A stretch of 64,000 bases of DNA from Chitinophagaceae bacterium (GTDB lineage: Bacteria > Bacteroidota > Bacteroidia > Chitinophagales > Chitinophagaceae): the NCBI GenBank assembly GCA_016710935.1, contig JADJTY010000014.1:205892-269891 (forward strand), read 5' to 3'. This document shows positions 25,501 to 33,900 of this stretch, one piece after another. Under the pieces are notes generated by a model. It was not told where the DNA came from. It searched no databases and saw only the letters and a program-made list of their open reading frames with translations. The translations under genes and the position numbers were made by a program. Within the stretch, counting starts at the first letter, position 1. Every line of letters starts with the position of its first letter.

Positions 25501-25669
25501 TCTTTTGATGCAGGTCGCCAACAGCAGCAGCACTGCGGCCCCCGCGGCATGGGCCTATAGAGCGGTATTTTACTTTGCTCAATAAAACACTGTCATCGTT
25601 TGATCTTTTTTGAGCTGTTACATTTGTTGAAACAGCACATACTGTAATAAGCAGCAATAGTTTTTTCAT
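22574..25669 (-). CDS. exported VPS10/sortilin-like BNR-repeat protein
   Basis: A 1031-residue exported protein with signal peptide MKKLLLLITVCAVSTNVTAQ. Many BNR/Asp-box motifs of the form S-x-D-G-G-x-x-W are seen (for example MDGGSNWKN, DDGGRSWRN, TDGGKNWKK, MDGGETWEN, STDAGETWT, KDGGKNWEN), giving a beta-propeller over about residues 40-690 as in the sortilin VPS10 domain. The C-terminal third has a beta domain and a helical coiled region (about residues 870-1020). Such proteins are often labelled glycosyl hydrolases, but no catalytic residues can be assigned. Likely periplasmic or surface binding protein. Confidence 0.8.
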   Translation of the reverse strand: MKKLLLLITVCAVSTNVTAQKRSNDDSVLLSKVKYRSIGPCRGGRSAAAVGDLHQKNTFYFGATGGGVWKTMDGGSNWKNISDKYFGGSIGCVSVAPSDATVLYVGEGENSLRGNVSEGFGIWRSDDGGRSWRNLGLKDTRHIIRIVIHPKNPDVVWVAAMGHLFGPNEDRGIFKTTDGGKNWKKVLYVNNQTGCSDLVMEPGNPSVLYAGTWRMLRTPYSMESGGEGSGLWKSMDGGETWENISTAKGLPKGLWGIVGVAVSQSNAETVYAIMENAAGGLFVSTDAGETWTLQSSDNSIRQRAWYYTKVFVDPKNENNVYVLNVNFLKSTDGGKTFKSIRTPHGDHHDLWIDPADGNRMIVADDGGAQISFDGGENWSTYENQPTAQFYRVSTDNHFPYRILGAQQDNSTVRILSRSNGGQITQNDWQETAGNESGYVVADPLNPDVVYGGNYSGYLSRLDHKTGENRAVSVWPDDPLGGGADVAKYRFQWNFPIFFSPHNPKKLYAGGNHLFVTENEGASWAALGGDLTTNDKKRQASSGGPITKDNTGVEVYCTVFTATESALEKDLLWTGSDDGLIHVSKDGGKNWENVTPAAAGQWMMWNCVETDPFKKGKAYFVGTKYKSDDFAPYLFKTEDYGKTWTKITNGINAMHFTRALRADKRRSGLLYCGTEYGMYISYDDGASWKPFQLNLPMVPITDLTIKENDLIVATQGRSFWVLDDLTPVQQKDNSILDKNLFAFGVNDAYRFDGFQIPNPKNAGMNPPNGAVINYYVKNISDSVKVSIDILDKNKKLIKTFSTKAKEAADKIDVSAGMNQFVWNMLYPPAEKVDGQIIWHGTVPGPKAAPGQYFYKIKAEKDSVEGSFIIKANPVYLVSQQDYEEQFNFLIAVRDKFNDIQKAGKNIRDIRRQINEFMDKQGKDVPKEIKQQADTINKQMTTIEEALHQTKAKSGQDVLNYPIRLDDKISGLYDFAVSGNTAPAKQVKEAFAELGGQADVQLNKLKKIMDEDLVKFNAMIREKALPVIGVKKD

Positions 25670-25700
25670 AATAAGAAGTTAGTGTCGGAAGATACAAATA

Positions 25701-25734
25701 AAAAAGTGTTCCGGGATATCCGGAACACTTTTTT
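25701..25734 (-). terminator. terminator hairpin
   Basis: Stem AGTGTTCCGG / CCGGAACACT with GATAT loop, flanked by A and T runs, so it can work in both directions. On the minus strand it ends the gene at 25751-26464. Confidence 0.85.
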
Positions 25735-25750
25735 CAATATCAGTATTTAA

Positions 25751-26464
25751 TTAATTTACTTTAAAAATATTTGCATTAACAGCAACGTTTGTTACTATTT
25801 TATCATGATGGGTGGCACCACGGGGTCCAACATTTGTGTAAGCAAACCAATAACCATCTTCGTTTTGCCTGTAGTCGCTGTACCTGGTTTCTACATCTTC
25901 CAGCTTCCCAAACTGAACCATTTTGGTGCTTGTTTTATCAATTAAACCAGACTTACTGTTAATAAAGTAAACGGTTACATTGGTATTGGGTGATGTAACT
26001 TTTAGTTTATAATACACTGCTCCTTCAGCCGAGTCTTTACCCGCCATCTCTATTTTAATTCCTTTTTCTCTATGGTTAATAAAGGGGCCATGCAGATCCA
26101 ATTGTACCTGTAATGCTTTAACCTGGTCATCAGCCAATGGCCTTGGTTCTTTATCACCCTGGATGGGGGTAAATATCCAGCCGTTTTCAGGAGTGATGAC
26201 CTGGTAATTATTTATACCATCGGCGTTAATGTCAATACGGGAGCCAATCATATGTTTTTTGGATGTAGTAATATTAATGGGTGCTGTTGCTCCCATGGCA
26301 GTAAAAGTACCGGTCATCAATGCACCCGACAGCGACATTATTTTTTCCCGGCCGCCCATGGCTTCAACATGCCTGTTGATAATGTCATCCACTGTTTGTC
26401 CCTGGGCAAACTGCACAAGCACCAAACCAAAAATCAGCAATCCAAATAAGATCAGGTTTTTCAT
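25751..26464 (-). CDS. exported LolA-like hypothetical protein
   Basis: A 237-residue exported protein. Signal peptide MKNLILFGLLIFGLVLVQFAQG, then TVDDIINRHVEAMGGREKIMSLSGALMTGTF, the usual opening of Bacteroidota proteins related to outer-membrane lipoprotein-sorting (LolA/LppX-like) folds, followed by alternating beta strands (VTVYFINSKSGLIDKTSTKMV, ETRYSDYRQNEDGYWFAYTNV). Function not known. The start MKNLIL was preferred to an ATG seven codons upstream because it gives a compact signal peptide. Confidence 0.65.
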   Translation of the reverse strand: MKNLILFGLLIFGLVLVQFAQGQTVDDIINRHVEAMGGREKIMSLSGALMTGTFTAMGATAPINITTSKKHMIGSRIDINADGINNYQVITPENGWIFTPIQGDKEPRPLADDQVKALQVQLDLHGPFINHREKGIKIEMAGKDSAEGAVYYKLKVTSPNTNVTVYFINSKSGLIDKTSTKMVQFGKLEDVETRYSDYRQNEDGYWFAYTNVGPRGATHHDKIVTNVAVNANIFKVN

Positions 26465-26569
26465 CTTTAATCCGTTTTGATACAAAATTAAACCAAAAGT
26501 ACCCTTTAATCGTTTTCATTTATCTTGTAACTTAAATTTAAAATTTTTACACGCAAGCATACAGGTACA

Positions 26570-28234
26570 ATGAGCAGTTTCAAAATACAGGGCAATATTG
26601 TTGACATAAAGGCAAAAAATATTTTTTACGGCGAGGTGGAAGTTGCAGACGGAAAGATAAAATCAATCACTGCGGTAAACCCTCCCCCCTTCGGGGTTCC
26701 CGGACAAGGGAACGAACGAAGTTCTGGAGGGGGCCTTATTCTTCCCGGCTTTATCGACAGTCACGTACACATAGAAAGTTCCATGCTGGTGCCTTCCGAA
26801 TTTGCAAAACTGGCTGTGGTGCACGGCACTGTTGGCACCATAAGCGATCCGCATGAGATTGCCAACGTGTGCGGCCTGCAGGGCGTGGAATTTATGATTA
26901 CCAATGGAAAAACGGTACCGTTTAAATTTCACTTTGGTGCACCCAGTTGTGTGCCGGCAACGGTATTTGAAACTGCCGGCGCTGCTTTACTTTCAGATGA
27001 TGTAGATACTTTGCTTCAAAATGATGACATCTTTTATTTAAGTGAGATGATGAATTTTCCAGGCGTGTTGTTTGGTGACGAAGAAGTGTATAAAAAAATT
27101 GCATCTGCAAAAAAATACGGCAAGCCGGTTGATGGCCATGCGCCGGGATTAAGAGGTGATGATGCAAAAAAATATATTGATGCAGGCATTTCAACAGATC
27201 ATGAATGTTTTACTGCTGACGAAGCATTGGACAAATTGAAATATGGAATGAAGATTTTGATTAGAGAAGGAAGTGCTGCCAAAAATTTTGAAGCGTTGAT
27301 TGGCCTGATGCATGAACATTTTGCAATGATGATGTTTTGCAGCGATGATAAACACCCGGACAGTTTAGCGGATGGACATATTAACCAACTTTGCCAAAGA
27401 GCCGTTGCCAAAGGGATTGACGTATTTAAGGTTTTACAGGCTGCCTGCATAAATCCTGTGGAGCATTACAAAATGAATATTGGTTTATTACAGGTTGGAG
27501 ATGCAGCTGATTTTATAGTGGTTGAAGACCTGGTGAATTTTAAAGTGCTGCAAACATATATTAATGGCATATTGGTTGCAGAGAACGGCGTGTCGGAAGT
27601 TGTGAGTCGGGAGGCTGGACTGTTAAATAATTTTGATTGCGATGAAAAAAATATTGCTGATTTTCAATTTTCTATTTCAGCATTTGGCGAATCGGTTCAT
27701 GCAATTGAAGCTCTGGACGGACAATTGATAACCAATAAAGTTATTTGCAAACCAATTGTTAGAAATGATCTTTATGAAAGTGATATTGCAAATGATATTT
27801 TAAAAATTGTAGTTGTAAACCGATACAATAATGCACCGGTTGCAAAATCATTTATTAAAAATTTTGGAATAAAGAATGGAGCCATTGCTTCATCGGTTGC
27901 GCATGACAGTCATAATATTGTTGCGGTTGGTGTTGATGATGAAAGTATTTGCAAAGCAGTAAACCTGGTTATAAAAGAAAGAGGCGGTGTAAGTGCGGTA
28001 TGCAATCAAACAGAGATGGTACTTGGTTTGCTGGTTGCGGGGTTAATGAGTAATGATGATGGATACAAGGTAGCTGCCGCTTATACTGCCATTGATAAAA
28101 TGGTTAAAGAAGAAATGGAATCAACATTAACTGCACCCTTTATGACCTTATCTTTTATGGCATTGCTGGTAATACCACATGTAAAACTTAGTGACCTGGG
28201 CTTATTTGATGGAGATGAATTTAAGTTTGTTTAA
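26570..28234 (+). CDS. ade: adenine deaminase with an in-frame repeat insertion
   Basis: Deaminates adenine to hypoxanthine; amidohydrolase superfamily, divalent metal enzyme. The 554-residue protein has ILPGFIDSHVHIESSMLVPSEFAKLAVVHGTVGTISDPHEIANVCG, GHAPGL, STDHECFT, CSDDKHPDSLADGHINQL and the C-terminal ade-specific domain with QTEMVLGLLVAGLMS. Near residues 38-55 the peptide PPPFGVPGQGNERSSGGG comes from a 54-bp palindromic element (26680-26733) that keeps the frame. It sits in the N-terminal beta domain just before the metal-binding HVH strand, in a place where homologues have a short loop. Confidence 0.9.
   Translation: MSSFKIQGNIVDIKAKNIFYGEVEVADGKIKSITAVNPPPFGVPGQGNERSSGGGLILPGFIDSHVHIESSMLVPSEFAKLAVVHGTVGTISDPHEIANVCGLQGVEFMITNGKTVPFKFHFGAPSCVPATVFETAGAALLSDDVDTLLQNDDIFYLSEMMNFPGVLFGDEEVYKKIASAKKYGKPVDGHAPGLRGDDAKKYIDAGISTDHECFTADEALDKLKYGMKILIREGSAAKNFEALIGLMHEHFAMMMFCSDDKHPDSLADGHINQLCQRAVAKGIDVFKVLQAACINPVEHYKMNIGLLQVGDAADFIVVEDLVNFKVLQTYINGILVAENGVSEVVSREAGLLNNFDCDEKNIADFQFSISAFGESVHAIEALDGQLITNKVICKPIVRNDLYESDIANDILKIVVVNRYNNAPVAKSFIKNFGIKNGAIASSVAHDSHNIVAVGVDDESICKAVNLVIKERGGVSAVCNQTEMVLGLLVAGLMSNDDGYKVAAAYTAIDKMVKEEMESTLTAPFMTLSFMALLVIPHVKLSDLGLFDGDEFKFV
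26680..26733. repeat. 54-bp palindromic element inside ade
   Basis: Outer arms CCCTCC (26680-26685) and GGAGGG (26726-26731); inner stem GTTCCC (26696-26701) and GGGAAC (26708-26713). Length 54 is a multiple of three and the reading frame has no stop. Confidence 0.85.
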
Positions 28235-28240
28235 AAAATA

Positions 28241-28657
28241 TTATTCCGTTTTTGCCCCTACAATTCTCATCGCTACACTATCTGTACCCCTGGGTGCAAA
28301 ATACTTTGTTTTAAAATTGGTGCTGCTTCCCGGGGCAATGGTTTCATAGATCACTTCGTGGTCTCTTTCAAGCAGCGCACCGGTTTGGCTGTAAAACGAA
28401 AGTTCAATATCAACATCTTTATAACTGGCAACGGTTGCTTTATTACTCACTGTACCTTTAATTACACGTTGGCCAATCAGGTTTTTGCGGTCGCTTCCTT
28501 CCACTGCTAAAAAGCGTTTGGGATTTTTCTTTTCGGTTTGCTCAAGCGTTTCTTTGGTTTGTTCGTATTTATCTTTTTTATCAGCTGCGTCCTCATCGCC
28601 ACCGCAGGCCACAAAAACAAAACTCAACATTATTAAAGCCGGTATTACTTTTTTCAT
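28241..28657 (-). CDS. hypothetical lipoprotein
   Basis: A 138-residue lipoprotein of unknown function. Signal peptide MKKVIPALIMLSFVFVAC with the lipobox FVAC followed by GGDED, an acidic stretch that is common in Bacteroidota surface-exposed lipoproteins. A charged helical stretch (KKDKYEQTKETLEQTEKK) leads to a beta-sandwich resembling FxLYD/DUF3426-type domains (IKGTVSNKATVASYKDVDIELSFYSQTGALLERDHEVI). It is convergent with ade. Confidence 0.65.
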   Translation of the reverse strand: MKKVIPALIMLSFVFVACGGDEDAADKKDKYEQTKETLEQTEKKNPKRFLAVEGSDRKNLIGQRVIKGTVSNKATVASYKDVDIELSFYSQTGALLERDHEVIYETIAPGSSTNFKTKYFAPRGTDSVAMRIVGAKTE

Positions 28658-28712
28658 TTTTTTGTAATTTGAATACAATAAAAATACATTTTTGTGAAAC
28701 AGAATGTTAAAT

Positions 28713-28720
28713 TAGTTTTG
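28713..28720 (+). promoter_or_regulatory. possible TAnnTTTG box upstream of upp
   Basis: TAGTTTTG, about 150 nt before the upp ATG. The long leader between is GC-richer than its surroundings and holds no convincing short gene. Confidence 0.35.
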
Positions 28721-28872
28721 TTGCACTGCAATCGCTTAAATAGAAGCTCAAGCGTTTTATGTAGTACAAGAGTGCGACGCCAATGAAGGTGAGGCAAGCA
28801 CTGCTGCCGGTAACAAAAAACTCAAAACCAGTCCAACCGATCTTCCGGGCGGGCACCAAACTCAAAACGCTC

Positions 28873-29523
28873 ATGGTTATCAATCTCAGCGAACAACATT
28901 CTTTGGTAAGCAATTGGGTAAGCGAATTACGAAACGTAGAGGTGCAGCAGGAACGTATGCGTTTCAGGCTAAACCTGGAGCGTATTGCAGAAGTGATTGG
29001 CTACGAGATCAGCAAAAAAATGCCCTGGGAAGAAAAGGAAATTACCACACCCTTAGGCACCAGCAACAGTAAAGTTTTGGCAGAGCAACCGGTACTGGCT
29101 ACCATTTTACGTGCCGGTTTGGGCATGCACACCGGATTGCTTAATTATTTTGATAAGGGCGATAATGCATTTATCAGTGCATACCGCAAACACAATCCGG
29201 ATGGGAGTTTTGATATTCATATGGAATACATGAGTTGCCCTGAGATAGAAGGCAGGATCGTAATCATCAGTGACCCTATGATTGCCACCGGCTCTTCACT
29301 TGTAAAATCAATTGAATTTTTAAAAGAAGAAGGAAATATAAAAGAATTGCACATAGTTTGTGCTATTGCCTGCACCGTGGGTATTGAATATGTAAAAAGA
29401 GCTTTTCCAAAAGCCACCATCTGGTGTGGTGATATTGATGATGAAATTACAGCAAAAGGCTATATAGTGCCCGGTTTGGGAGATGCCGGTGACCTGGCTT
29501 TTGGCGCTAAAATGCAGGGGTAA
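28873..29523 (+). CDS. upp: uracil phosphoribosyltransferase
   Basis: Converts uracil and PRPP to UMP in pyrimidine salvage. The 216-residue protein has VLAEQPVLATILRAGLGMHTGLL, IVIISDPMIATGSSLVKSIEFL (PRPP-binding loop) and the uracil-specific end YIVPGLGDAGDLAFGAKM. Start ATG 28873 (MVINLSEQHSLV) matches the family N-terminus; an upstream in-frame ATG at 28783 adds thirty unrelated residues. Confidence 0.95.
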   Translation: MVINLSEQHSLVSNWVSELRNVEVQQERMRFRLNLERIAEVIGYEISKKMPWEEKEITTPLGTSNSKVLAEQPVLATILRAGLGMHTGLLNYFDKGDNAFISAYRKHNPDGSFDIHMEYMSCPEIEGRIVIISDPMIATGSSLVKSIEFLKEEGNIKELHIVCAIACTVGIEYVKRAFPKATIWCGDIDDEITAKGYIVPGLGDAGDLAFGAKMQG

Positions 29524-29535
29524 AACAGTTTTATG

Positions 29536-29553
29536 TCCCGATAGCTATCGGGA
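29536..29553. repeat. 18-bp perfect palindrome
   Basis: TCCCGATAGCTATCGGGA, between upp and the PorP-like gene. A related TCCCGA-TTTTT-TCGGGA hairpin occurs at 61343-61359. Confidence 0.85.
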
Positions 29554-29738
29554 TATGTTCCGGTTTTTTGCCAGGCAGTTCGTTTAGAGACAACACCCGT
29601 TTATTTTTCAGAAACCTGTCTTTGAAAACAAATACAAAGCAAAAAAATCAAAACAAGAAATTATTCTACGCAGCTTTTTGGGGCAAATCCTTATCTTTAT
29701 TGTTTCCTTATATTTATCGTTCTGAACATTTCATAAAA

Positions 29739-30737
29739 ATGAGAAAATTATTAGTTTGTATTTGTGCCCTGTTTTTATGCCAGTTGGTAAGTGCCCAGGA
29801 TCCGCACTTTTCGCAATTTTTTGCTTCGCCCTTAACACTTAATCCGGCATTTACCGGCAAGTTTAGTGGCACCTGGCGTCTGGCTGCCAATCACCGTGAT
29901 CAATGGCCCTCAATACCAAAAGCCTATGTAACCACCAGTGCTTCCCTGGATTTCCCCATTTTAAAAAGCAAGGTTCCTGAAAAAGATGTTTTCGGTGTGG
30001 GTATTTCCGGTTTAACTGATGCAAGTGCCAATAACATCCTTAAATTAAATTACGGATCAGTATCCATGTCTTACCACAAAGCTTTGGATGAAAATGGCTA
30101 CAGTACCATTGGTGCCGGTTTTCAGGCTACCTACAGCAGTCTTAGTCTGGATAGAGGCAAACTTACCTTTTCTGATATGCTTACCCAAAATGGGTTTACG
30201 GGCCCAACTGCTGAAATGGTCAGTATCAATAACAAAAACTATTTTGATATCAATGCGGGATTATTATATTCCGGTTCAACCAATGGCGAAAACAATTTTT
30301 ACCTGGGTGCCAGTATGTACCATATTAACCGTCCTAAGGTTGGCTTTCAGGACAAGAACTGGTATTTAAGCGGCCGCATATCTGCGCATGCCGGGGGGTC
30401 ATTTCCGGTATCCGATTTAATTACCCTTCATGTTTCTGCCATTCATCAAACGCAGAATAAAGCCAGCGAAACCACGTTGGGCGCAGCTATTGCAGCTAAC
30501 CTAAGTCAGGATGCTGAAAAGCCCAGCGCAATCTATATTGGAAGCTGGGTAAGATTAAATGATGCAATTGTACCTTATTTAGGGCTTGAGTTTGGTGGTT
30601 TGAGGATTGGAGTAAGTTATGACTTCAATATTTCTAATTTAAAAGCGGCCACGCAATCTCGTGGCGGTTCCGAGTTCTCCATCATCTTTATTAAACGCCC
30701 GGCAGATTACCAGGGAATACCCTGTCCTAAATTTTAA
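29739..30737 (+). CDS. type IX secretion system PorP/SprF family outer-membrane protein
   Basis: A 332-residue outer-membrane beta-barrel protein. Signal peptide MRKLLVCICALFLCQLVSAQ followed directly by DPHFSQFFASPLTLNPAFTGKFSGTWRL, the defining start of the PorP/SprF family. The rest is alternating strands ending in FSIIFIKRP. Family members help deliver T9SS cargo, often one paralogue per large adhesin. It is followed by a strong hairpin and then by the giant T9SS cargo protein, which may be its partner (inference). Start 29739 is chosen because upstream codons are not signal-peptide-like. Confidence 0.88.
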   Translation: MRKLLVCICALFLCQLVSAQDPHFSQFFASPLTLNPAFTGKFSGTWRLAANHRDQWPSIPKAYVTTSASLDFPILKSKVPEKDVFGVGISGLTDASANNILKLNYGSVSMSYHKALDENGYSTIGAGFQATYSSLSLDRGKLTFSDMLTQNGFTGPTAEMVSINNKNYFDINAGLLYSGSTNGENNFYLGASMYHINRPKVGFQDKNWYLSGRISAHAGGSFPVSDLITLHVSAIHQTQNKASETTLGAAIAANLSQDAEKPSAIYIGSWVRLNDAIVPYLGLEFGGLRIGVSYDFNISNLKAATQSRGGSEFSIIFIKRPADYQGIPCPKF

Positions 30738-30762
30738 TAGTTACCTTTTTATTTATATAATC

Positions 30763-30790
30763 AACAGGCCCGGTTATAACCGGGCCTGTT
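30763..30790 (+). terminator. hairpin terminator after the PorP-like gene
   Basis: AACAGGCCCGGTT-ATAACCGGGCCTGTT perfect stem; the downstream T tract is weak, so termination may be incomplete. Confidence 0.7.
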
Positions 30791-30952
30791 GATTATTACA
30801 CTTAACTATTTAGTTTTATACTACCCTTTTTACCGGTTTCACATATTATTTTTTATTGTCTCCTGTTCACTTAATTTCAAAACCTATTTAAACTTTGGAA
30901 ATACTGAATGTTTTCAATACTTTTATGCTTCATTTAACAAAAATTAACAATT

Positions 30953-33900
30953 ATGAAAAAAGCTTTACTACTAACGCTTTTCTTTGCATTGATTGTTACT
31001 TTCGGATTTTCACAAACAGGCAAATATTGGTCTGCAAACAGTGATTCCCGAAGTAGTATCATTACAGACAAAAGTGTTGCAAGACTGTCTTTTCCAAAAG
31101 AGTTCAAGTTGTTCAATCTGAACACTGAATCTTTGCGTAAAGACTTGTTCTCGATCGTAGGCAGTTCGGCCAAAAGGCAAACGGTAATCTCATTACCGAA
31201 TGCGGATGGCGGCTTCGAGGAATTCGAAGTGAATGAAGCCTCGAATTTTGAACCAAGTCTGCAGGCAAGGTTTCCTGAGATCAGGGCCTATTCCGGCAGA
31301 GGTATTACCGACAGGGCGGCTACCCTGAAATTGAGTATTTCCCCACAGGGAATACAAACAATGGTTTTCCGTGCAGGAAAGCCAAATGAATTCATTGAGG
31401 CCTATTCAAAAGACCATTCCGTTTATGCCGTTTTCAAATCTCAAAGAGATAAAGGACAACTGCAATGGACATGTTCTACACCTGAAGAAAACCTGGCCAA
31501 AAGTTTAAATGCCAAGGTTGCCACTTCAGGTTTAACAGGCAGTTCTACAGGCGAATTAAAAACTATGCGCCTGGCGCAATCTTGTAATGGCGAATATGCC
31601 AACTACTTTGGTGCAACCAGTGCCGCACAAGTAGCTTTGGTACTTGCTGCTTACAACGCAACCCTTACCCGTTGTAATGGTACCTATGAAAAGGACCTTG
31701 CGATTCACCTGAATCTCGTTCCGGAATCAGTAAACGTAATCTATTATGATCCCGCTACTGATCCATACACAACACTTGGGGCCTGGAATACGCAATTACA
31801 AATTGCACTCAATACTTCACTCACGGGTCCGGCAACACCAATTGCAGTTAATAACGCTGCTTATGATATTGGACATATGTTTGGCGCCTCAGGTGGCGGT
31901 GGTAATGCAGGTTGTATCGGTTGTGTTTGTGTAGATGGCATTCCCGCCGGTACAGGTGCAACAAAAGGAAGAGGTATTACTTCACCCGCTGACGGAATTC
32001 CGATGGGCGACAATTTTGATATTGATTATGTTGCACATGAAATAGGTCACCAAATGGGTGCAAACCATACATTCTCTATGTCTAATGAGAATTTAGGCCA
32101 AAATAAGGAAGTTGGTTCTGGTATCACCATTATGGGTTATGCCGGAATTACCAGCCAGGATGTGGCCCCTCACTCAATAGACATCTGGCATGAAACATCT
32201 ATTGGACAAATACAGGCTAACATGGCAGGTAAAACCTGCCCGATCACTACAGTGATTACAGCTAATAACGCTACTCCTGTTGTGGCGCCTGTTTCAAATG
32301 CTACAATACCCATCAGTACACCATTTGCACTTATCGGTACAGCAACTGATGCCAACCCCGGTGATGTACTTACGTATTGCTGGGAGCAGGATAACGATGG
32401 TACTGGCCAAACCGGCAACAACAGCCGTGCCTATATAGCCAAGCCCACAGGGCCTAATTGGTTAACATTCCCCGCCACTACATCTGGTACCAGGTTTATG
32501 CCTCGTTTATCAACAATATTGGCTGGTTTAAATGTTACACCTGTTTTACCAGGTGGTGATGCTATTGCAGATATTGAAGCATTAAGTTCTGTTGCTAGAA
32601 CTTTAAACTTCAGGTTAACTGTAAGAGATAATTCATCTTATGTGGCAGATCCCCCGGCATCCAGAAAAGTTGGTCAAACAGCTTTTACTGATATGACAGT
32701 TACTGTTTCAGCTACATCAGGACCGTTTGCGGTTACCCAACCGAACACGAACCTTTCCTGGGCTGGTGGTACAACACAAACTGTAACATGGGATGTAAAT
32801 AATACTACCGCTGCTCCTGTGAGTTGCGCTAATGTTAGAATATTATTATCTACAGACGGTGGAAATACATTCCCTACGGTTTTAGCTGCAAGTACACCAA
32901 ATGATGGAACTGAGTCAGTAGCAATTCCTGCTGGCCCAACTACAACCGCAAGAATTAAAGTTGAAGCCGTTGGTAATATCTTCTTTGATATTTCTAACAC
33001 CAACTTTAATATCACCGGTGCTCCTACAGCTCCTACTGTAACCATCAACCAGGCGGCAGCACAAGCTGATCCTACTTCAACTTCACCGATCAATTTTACG
33101 GTGGTGTTCAATGAGGCAGTTACAGGCTTTGCCACAGGCGATGTTACTTTATCCGGAACTGCAGGTGCTACAACAGCCGTGGTTACAGGTGGACCATCTA
33201 CCTATAACGTTGCTGTATCCGGAATGGGTTCAAGCGGAACTGTTATTGCAACTATTCCTGCTGGTGTTTGTACAAGTGTTGCTTCTGCTTTAGCAAATGC
33301 TGCTTCAACTAGTACAGATAATACAGTAACTTTTAACCTGGTTGTTGCGGCTCCAACTGTAACTATTAACCAGGCAGCAGCACAACCTGATCCTACTTCA
33401 GCATCTACTATTAATTTTACAGTGGTGTTTGATCAGAATGTTACAGGTTTTGCAACCGGTGATGTGACCTTAAGTGGTACAGCTGGTGCAACAACTGGTA
33501 CTGTTACAGGAACCGGAACAACATACAATGTTGCGGTAACCGGCATGACCGGAAGTGGAACTGTTATTGCAACAGTACCTGCCGGTGTTTGTCAAAATGC
33601 TACAGCTCAAGGTAACCTGGCATCTACAAGTACTGATAATACAGTTACTTACAATGCACCTCCAGGTTGTACCAGTGTGGATCCTGTTCCAAACCAAACC
33701 GTTTGTAACAATTCACCAACAACGGCTGTAAACTTTACAAGTTCTACTCCGGGTACTACTTTCAGCTGGGTTAACAATACCCCTTCTATTGGCCTTGCAG
33801 CCAATGGCACAGGTAATATACCAAGCTTTGTAGCAACCAATGCTACAGCATTGCCTGTTACAGCTACCATAACTGTAACACCGGTATTAACTACAGTAAC

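Noticed and set aside
28707..28913. 68-codon open frame on the minus strand before upp
   Set aside because: Overlaps the upp start and its leader, has no signal of translation; may be repeat-derived.
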